Of a DNA stretch of 64,000 bases, positions 1 through 64,000 are shown one piece after another; the stretch's first letter is position 1, and each line of letters opens with the position of its first letter. Source of the stretch: Amorphochlora amoebiformis (Eukaryota; Cercozoa; Chlorarachniophyceae); NCBI GenBank assembly GCA_054601695.1, contig BAAHQB010000080.1:682001-746000 (forward strand), read 5' to 3'. Under the pieces are notes generated by a model that was given only the letters and a program-made list of their open reading frames with translations, made no database searches and was not told the origin of the DNA. Position numbers and translations under genes: made by a program.

Positions 1-405
1 GTACATACATACATGCATACATACATACATAGATACATACATATGTACATACAAAGACGCATATATACATACATACACACATACATACATTCGTACATAC
101 ATACATACATACATACAAACATACATTCGTACATACATTACATACATACATACATACATATATATATATATACATATATACGTACATACATACATGCATA
201 CATACATACATAGATACATACATATGTACATACAAAGACGCATATATACATACATACATACATACATACATACATACATACATACATACATACATTCGTA
301 CATACGTACATACATGCATACATATATACATACATACATTCCTATATACGTATATACGTACTTACATACATACATACATTCGTACATACGTACATACATA
401 CATAC

Positions 406-444
<39 letters not shown>

Positions 445-545
445 TATACATAGACGCATTCATACATACATACATACATACATACATACCTACATACATA
501 CATATGTACATACATACACGCATACATACACACATATATACATAC
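1..545. repeat. TACA/CATA tetranucleotide array with TA tracts
   Basis: The first half kilobase is almost only TACA/CATA tetranucleotides broken by short (TA)n runs. A block of about 180 bases recurs nearly unchanged near positions 10 and 190. Both strands stay open (YIHT or MYVC ORFs) because the repeat contains no stops, so these ORFs are not genes. In context it is intron of the minus-strand karyopherin-like gene. Confidence 0.9.
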
Positions 546-555
546 ATACATACAT

Positions 556-600
556 ACAGAGTATATATACCTCGGTAATAAGCTTGATAAATCTGTATGG

Positions 601-641
<41 letters not shown>

Positions 642-698
642 CATACATACATACATGAGTATATATACCTCGGTAATAAGCTTGATAAACTGTATGGC

Positions 699-702
<4 letters not shown>
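556..702 (-). repeat. Two tandem copies of an exon 3' edge (with donor)
   Basis: About 45 bases spanning the last 29-30 bases of exon 776-839 and its GTATAT donor recur twice downstream, separated by (TA)n. One copy is 29 bases and reads IQFIKLITE. The other has a one-base insertion that shifts the frame. Each is preceded by TATAG, so it could in principle be spliced in as a micro-exon. Confidence 0.8.
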
Positions 703-744
<42 letters not shown>

Positions 745-775
745 CATACATACATACATACATGAGTATATATAC

Positions 776-10330
<9,555 letters not shown>

Positions 10331-11251
10331 GGCTCTTGTGGAAAAGAGGAGGGGAAAAATAGCGCGACCTTTTAATTTTAATTTGTTTTTTGGGTCTGAT
10401 TACGAAAAGTTATGTCGATTGAGGGATTCGAAAGGGTATGTTGATAGAAGTTATCATTTGAAAATCTGTACGATATAAAAGTAGATATTCGCAGATAAAT
10501 AGATAAGAATAGATCATAACAAACAAGGAAAATTATGTAGATATCATAATTTCGACCTCAGAACACATACAAAACTTGATCTAATTGCATAATTTAAACA
10601 CCACAACCTATTTTCTTCCAACCTCCCCCTCCCCGTTTTTCCCTCACTGTCAAACAAACCGGAAAAAAAGCGAAACACCACGAAACTTCCGTAACCCTCT
10701 AACCCCTCTCTCACTCCAAGGAAAAACACAATCATCACCCCCCTCCCCCCCTGCTCTCCCCCCCCTTGCCTTTCCACTCAGCCTTAACCCAACCCCCCCC
10801 TTCTTCTAAATTTTCCGGGTACCCCGTCTAGTAGCCCGACGACGAGACGGTGCATCGACAGGGCACGTGGATGTGTGACAGTTTCAATTTTAACGAACAA
10901 TTCCCCGTGACAATTGAACATGTAGCTCAAAAAGCGTGATTAAACGATTTGTAGCATGTACATGTAGAAATGTAACGCTATAAAGTCCGTTTTTAGCGTG
11001 ACGTAACAGTTTGTAAAAACTGTCACTCTTAGTGACGTATAGCGAACACTGGGCAATGTCACACCCAGGATTTGCTGCAGGTTGCACCAACTCTCCGCCA
11101 ACACGAGGCCTTTCTGCTTTCTGCCCTTGTGAACTCCCCCTCCCTTCTATTGACTTCGAAAATCTTTATTTGGAGCAAATAATACAGGCCGTTTGGAATC
11201 TTGTTGTTCGAACTTCGGCGAAGAAAGGATTGAGCAGAAGAAGCGATAGAT
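10331..11251. promoter_or_regulatory. Divergent intergenic region between two head-to-head genes
   Basis: The minus gene starts at 10330 and the plus gene at 11252, so these 921 bases should hold both promoters and 5' leaders. Unlike the introns it has no TA arrays. It contains a C-rich stretch (10620-10800), a CACGTG palindrome at 10864-10869, TGACGTAA at 10999-11006 and TGACGTA at 11033-11039, which are bZIP/bHLH-type motifs in many eukaryotes. ORFs here (for example 10544-10777 minus) lack any support. Promoter function is inferred from position. Confidence 0.55.
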
Positions 11252-59622
<48,371 letters not shown>

Positions 59623-60144
59623 TTTCTACGGCAGCTCTGGACTCACACGGTTCCATAATTATGATAATCGCACGACTCTGAATGGATTTTTTTCGTAGAA
59701 ATTCATATTTTTAGACCTTTAGCTAGTATGAAGTTATGAATTATGATCGAATTTGCCTTTCTAGAAAATAGACATCCGCTGCCACTAGGCCAGGCTCGCA
59801 TGGTTCCCACTTGGGGTATACTGTATAGCGGTCTCAGCACGTAGTAGGCTTAATTTGCTAAGTTTCTGTCGCTATAGTTTCCGCGCGCCTACAGTCCGGT
59901 CGCGGCCAGCACGGTGGTCAGTTTCTCTAGTTTCTGTCCATGTTTTATTTCATAATTATAATATATAATACACACATTCCTAAACGGCACCAGGTAAATA
60001 TGATTAAAATATCTGAGAAAATATCGATATGTGTATATTATAAAAAAATACAAAATATGTGTATGTATATATACACACATATCTAGATATATGTCCAGTA
60101 TGTATCTAGAGATAGTATATATATATGTATACATATATATATAT

Positions 60145-60191
<47 letters not shown>

Positions 60192-60496
60192 CAGATATAT
60201 TTTGTATATCGTAAAAATAGATCATGATACTAATTTACTAACGATCAAGACGATATTCCAGAGATTAGATCTTCGCTGGACCTAGCATACATTGTCGACT
60301 AGATCTCTAGATCTAGTAGATAGACTAGATTGATGTAAATGAATTCTGGAGTAATTAACCTCACATATATATCAGCTATAGATTTCGAATCAGGTAAAAT
60401 AAACTTCATTTACAGGACTTAAAGTGCTAAGCCTACGCGGAAAGAGAATCTAGCAAGCGGTTGGAAAGGATTTGATACGTCACGCAGTATGTAATA
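59623..60496. terminator. Convergent intergenic region (3' ends of two genes)
   Basis: The plus gene stops at 59622 and the ubiquilin gene stops at 60497. The 874 bases between hold mostly unique sequence, one TA tract (60115-60190), AATAAA-like signals only weakly (TAAAATAAACTT on the plus strand at 60395-60406), and no coding island. It should contain both 3' UTRs and polyadenylation sites. Confidence 0.55.
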
Positions 60497-60642
60497 TCAA
60501 AGGCCCGATACCAATCGATCAATAGCAGCCTGGAGATTGCCACCCGTTGCAATGAGAGCATTGATGTTGGCCTGTGCGTTTGTAAAGCCCATCTCATTGA
60601 GCTGTCTTAATTGGTTGGCGTATAACATCTCGGGGCGGACAT
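60497..60642 (-). CDS. Ubiquilin last exon: UBA domain
   Basis: [20 protein letters not shown] then [20 protein letters not shown] and DRLVSGL, stop TGA. The MGF loop, the N-x-x-AL-x-A-T-GGN motif and the closing DRL helix define a three-helix UBA that binds ubiquitin. It is the expected C-terminus of the family. Confidence 0.97.
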
Positions 60643-60703
60643 CTGATGGGTGAATACAGTAGGTGTTGTGGATACATACAGCTTATACACACACACACAC
60701 ATT

Positions 60704-60734
<31 letters not shown>

Positions 60735-61271
60735 GCATATATATTATGTCATATGATATATATATATATATATATATATATTACATATCAGTAGTATACA
60801 TATATTTATACATGACTAGTAGTATACCCTTTACTTATTTTACATACATAAGTATACAATCTTCACTCAACTCTCTCTGCAAAAATCCCTCGAAATCGAA
60901 TCTATCTCTCCCTCCCATCAAAAAATGAAAGCGTTTATACTCTGTTGAGGTGGCATCCGTTGCTGATTCTGCATCATCTGCTGGAAGAGAAGAAACGGAT
61001 TCGGCTGGGCGGCGGCTCCTCCTGTGCCCGTCGTTCCAGTGGTACCGGTAGTGCCGGTAGTGGTGCCTATTCGTGAATGAATGTATTTATGCGACTTTTT
61101 TTTTTTGGTGTTTGTGTGAATATGTGATTGAATTCGTAGTCGCGTATATACAAAAAGCTAATGTATCCAATGTATATGTATCATATATTATATATATATA
61201 TACATATATGTTATATATATACATATATATATATATGTTGTATATTATATATATATATATATATATATTGT

Positions 61272-61322
<51 letters not shown>

Positions 61323-61743
61323 ATACATACATATATATATATTTATATATAAATAATGTATATACTTACACATCTTACATCAATACATTATTTGCTACAC
61401 GTATCTCTACATGCACATACACATTCTTCACACTTCCAAAAACTCATACCCGTTGCTCCTTGCGCAGCTGCACCCTGACTCATCATTTGTTGCCAGAAAT
61501 TCATCAAGTTTGGCTGCGCCTTGGTATCTGCCTTAGTCTCGGTCTTAGATTCCGTTGAGGCGGTTGCTGTTGAGCTTGCTGTCTCCCTTTTCTCGCCCTC
61601 TTCCTTCTTCTCAGATTCTTGCTTAGTCTGTTGTAGGGGGGGGGGGGTTGAATATGTCTTTTATTTAGTGGAGGTGTGTTATGTATGTTACTATGGTTAA
61701 ATTATTTGGGTGATATGTATGTATATATATATACACACATATA

Positions 61744-61820
<77 letters not shown>

Positions 61821-62463
61821 CACTACTGCATTTTTATACTTTTTAATACATGAGTTAAATATACAGGTATACATTAAATTTCATCAAGAATAGACATGTA
61901 TAATATATGTACATGTAGAAATACATAGGACAAGTCTTAACATCAAACGAGCATATAAATATTATATATATATATATATATATAAATAATATAGTACATA
62001 TCTAACATCAAACGAACATACACTTTCTCCATGACAAAACACATAAAATAACAAAAAGCACCACAAACACATAAAAAACACGAAAAAAATTACACGAACC
62101 CAATCCCAAAATCCCAACCCCAAAATCCCTACCTGGGTGCTCTCAGTCTTAGCCTCCTCCTTCTTCTCACCCGTCGCGGGGGTGCTTCCGCTAGTCCCGG
62201 TGGTCGCAGTGCCAGTAGTTGCACCCCCAGTAGCTGCAGTTGCACCCCCGGTTGCAGTAGCGGGAGGGGCCCCGAAGCCCTGAGGCCTAAGGATATCGAG
62301 TCAGATGGTTGTCAGTGAGCTTTCATCCTTCTCGGGTAGGAAGTAAATGTGGGTTTGAGATGGTATAGGAGAGACAAAGAGGGATAGACAGATGGAGATC
62401 TTGAAAAGATTACAAACCTTGGTCAAAGAAAGTAGTTTTATTTATACGCAAATATCTACGCGC

Positions 62464-62536
<73 letters not shown>

Positions 62537-62630
62537 TTATTATATATTATATACACATATGTGTATATAGTATATTATATATATATATATATATATATGT
62601 ATATTACATAAGATATATTGATATATATCG

Positions 62631-62676
<46 letters not shown>

Positions 62677-64000
62677 TTGTATATGTATGTGTTTATTTAT
62701 TACATACCCGAATCCGCCAGCTCGCATAGCGCGTTGCATATGAAGCATGGCTCGCATTGTCTCAGGATTAAGCATCGTGGCGACCATCTGGGGGTTGCTC
62801 ATCATGTTGCGAAGAGCGGGGTTGCTCTGGATCAGAGGGTGGTTCGCGATCATCTGTTGAGGAGGGAATTAGGAGTTGTGTTCCTTTGTCAGATCTCTGT
62901 GCTCAGAAATAAATCTGCTAGCCATACCGCTTGAGCTAGTTGCGGATTCTGGGAGATTTGACGCATCATGTTAGTCACCATCGGATTGTTGAGCATGTTC
63001 TCGATCATCTGAGGATTCTGTGCCATACTCATCATCGCCGGATTCATTCCACCTGGGAAGGCGAAAGGGTTCGGAGCTGACCCCCCCTGCGTTGTGCCCC
63101 CGGTGGTGCTGCCACCGGTTGTTGTCCCGCCGGTTGTGCTGCCACTGGTATTCATGTTTCCAAACATATTGGCGAAGTTCATCATCGGGTTGGCACCTCC
63201 GCTAGCCCCACCCGTCGTGCCAGGCTGGGATGCAGCTGGAGAGTTATTTAGTCACTCTGATGTTAACAGGGAATAAGGGTGTGGTGCATTACCCCAAGGG
63301 TTGGGAAGAGGAGCCGTGTTGGGGTTAGGAGAGCTGTTGGTTGCAGACGTGCCTGTGCCCGACGTCGTGCTAACGTATGATAAGACGATTAGGAAGTTTT
63401 GGAAAAGGGTGTAGGCTGAACCACCTGGTCTGCTCTGACTGGTTTTGGTTCGTGGCGGCGTCCATCATGGGTTCTTGCACATTGTGGTAGAACCTACAGG
63501 CGTCGGCGTTGACATCAGATTTTCTCATCAAGGGGCAGAATATTAAGAAAAGGCCAGCGTATTACCTTCGGAGGGCATTGAAGCCTTCAGGGTGAGTGGA
63601 TATGTTAGCCATCGAACGATCCGAATTGCGCATCATCTCGCGCATGAGAGCGGGGTTGGAAGCCGTCTAAGGTTGGCAAATAGATGTTAGGTAATATGGA
63701 AATGATATGTTTATAATAGTGAAGCACCTGTACAGCTTGTCGAAGGGTCTCAGGATCGCTCAAAAGGTGAGCAATCTGTGGGTTGTTTTCCATGACTTGG
63801 CGCATCTGGGGGTTTGACATAACAATCGAACGTAAAGCCTCTGGGTTGTTCAAGATGCTTTGCATGAAAGGAGAGTTCATCATATTGCGCATCATCTCCG
63901 GGTTCTGCATCATTTGGGCCTGCATCTGTTGTATGTTCGGCATGCCTCCCATCCCTCCCATCTGTCCTTGCATCATCGCGGCGAAAGGGTTGGCAGCACC
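60497..64000 (-). CDS. Ubiquilin / Dsk2-like ubiquitin receptor, 5' end outside window
   Basis: Ten exons on the minus strand join in phase: 63728-64000 (open at the right edge), 63566-63666, 63425-63493, 63293-63369, 62928-63235, 62708-62853, 62133-62286, 61450-61627, 60941-61066, 60497-60642 (stop TGA at 60497-60499). Order seen: STI1-like Met/Asn/Pro repeats ([20 protein letters not shown]), [24 protein letters not shown], a Thr/Gly linker, a second STI1 pair ([30 protein letters not shown]), a Thr/Ala/Glu/Lys linker and a UBA domain. Ubiquilins bring ubiquitinated clients to the proteasome. The N-terminal ubiquitin-like domain must lie beyond base 64000. Introns are short with little TA, unlike the other two genes. 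Confidence 0.95.
60941..62286 (-). CDS. Ubiquilin exons: low-complexity linkers
   Basis: Exon 62133-62286 is Ala/Thr/Gly-rich and ends [12 protein letters not shown]. Exon 61450-61627 begins [20 protein letters not shown] and ends with [19 protein letters not shown]. Exon 60941-61066 begins with a TTGTTGTTG run and ends with [20 protein letters not shown]. Ubiquilins normally have flexible linkers here. The NPF..FQQMM and NFWQQMM segments look like one duplicated short motif. Confidence 0.85.
61735..61822. repeat. TA tracts in ubiquilin introns
   Basis: TA runs occur in three ubiquilin introns (60720-60782, 61185-61350, 61735-61822) and at 62465-62670. They are shorter than in the neighbouring genes and sit in mid-intron, not at splice sites. 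Confidence 0.85.
62708..63235 (-). CDS. Ubiquilin exons: Gly/Thr linker and second STI1 region
   Basis: Exon 62928-63235 begins [20 protein letters not shown], runs through a [11 protein letters not shown] linker and then [20 protein letters not shown] and [11 protein letters not shown]. Exon 62708-62853 reads [37 protein letters not shown] and [11 protein letters not shown]. The intron between them is short (62854-62927). A TA tract lies only in the next intron. Confidence 0.95.
63293..64000 (-). CDS. Ubiquilin exons: first STI1 region
   Basis: Exon 63728-64000 holds [40 protein letters not shown] and PETLRQAVQ. Exon 63566-63666 holds [20 protein letters not shown] and EGFNALRR. Exon 63425-63493 holds [18 protein letters not shown]. 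Exon 63293-63369 is Ser/Thr/Pro-rich and ends PLPNPWG. This order (NNPE.LR..., [19 protein letters not shown]...QEPM, PNPWG) is diagnostic for ubiquilin. STI1 segments bind hydrophobic client stretches. Confidence 0.95.

Noticed and set aside
10544-10777. 77-codon minus ORF
   Set aside because: Low-complexity Gly/Arg reading of a C-rich stretch in the divergent promoter region.

Overview
This window looks like nuclear DNA of an intron-dense eukaryote with the standard code and TTAGGG-type telomere-like repeats. I cannot name the species. Most of the sequence is (TA)n microsatellite plus tracts of CCCTAA/TTAGGG and GA/CT, and real coding sequence appears as short islands of about 25-150 bases. 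Nearly every island starts after an AG and ends before a GT, and reading frames join across the TA tracts, so these islands are exons. The long ORFs made of YIYI, SLSL, NPNP or CICI are shadows of repeats.

Three genes can be assembled by hand. (1) A minus-strand gene starts at 10330 and runs off the left edge. Its first exons resemble the importin-beta N-terminal domain (karyopherin family) and the rest is helical. (2) A plus-strand gene starts at 11252 and ends with a stop at 59622. I traced about 87 exons, and their phases agree at all but three junctions. It encodes roughly 1,600 residues: a Tudor-like start, a C2-like domain, a long unrecognised middle, a KOW-like segment and C-terminal WD40-like blades. 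Genes 1 and 2 diverge from a 0.9 kb intergenic region. (3) A minus-strand ubiquilin/Dsk2 gene enters from the right edge and ends at 60497, convergent with gene 2. It has repeated STI1 (Met/Asn/Pro-rich) segments and a C-terminal UBA domain.

Three unusual patterns run through genes 1 and 2. First, the repeats supply the splice sites: (TA)n gives GTATAT donors and TATAG acceptors. In gene 2, T-TAGGG-oriented tracts lie at the donor end of introns (GTTAGG donors) and CCCTAA-oriented tracts fill introns or abut acceptors (CCCTAG, with CTAAC branch-point-like motifs). Second, many exons are surrounded by tandem partial copies of their own edge, each carrying the acceptor or donor, separated by TA tracts. 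Third, a few CCCTAA tracts lie in frame inside exons and would encode (Asn-Pro)n.

A broken non-LTR retrotransposon (LINE) sits in one intron of gene 2, and its 3' end joins directly to CCCTAA repeats. Related 3'-end fragments with the same junction occur elsewhere. A 42-base satellite made of CATATR-like hexamers fills another intron. I saw no rRNA, tRNA or CRISPR.
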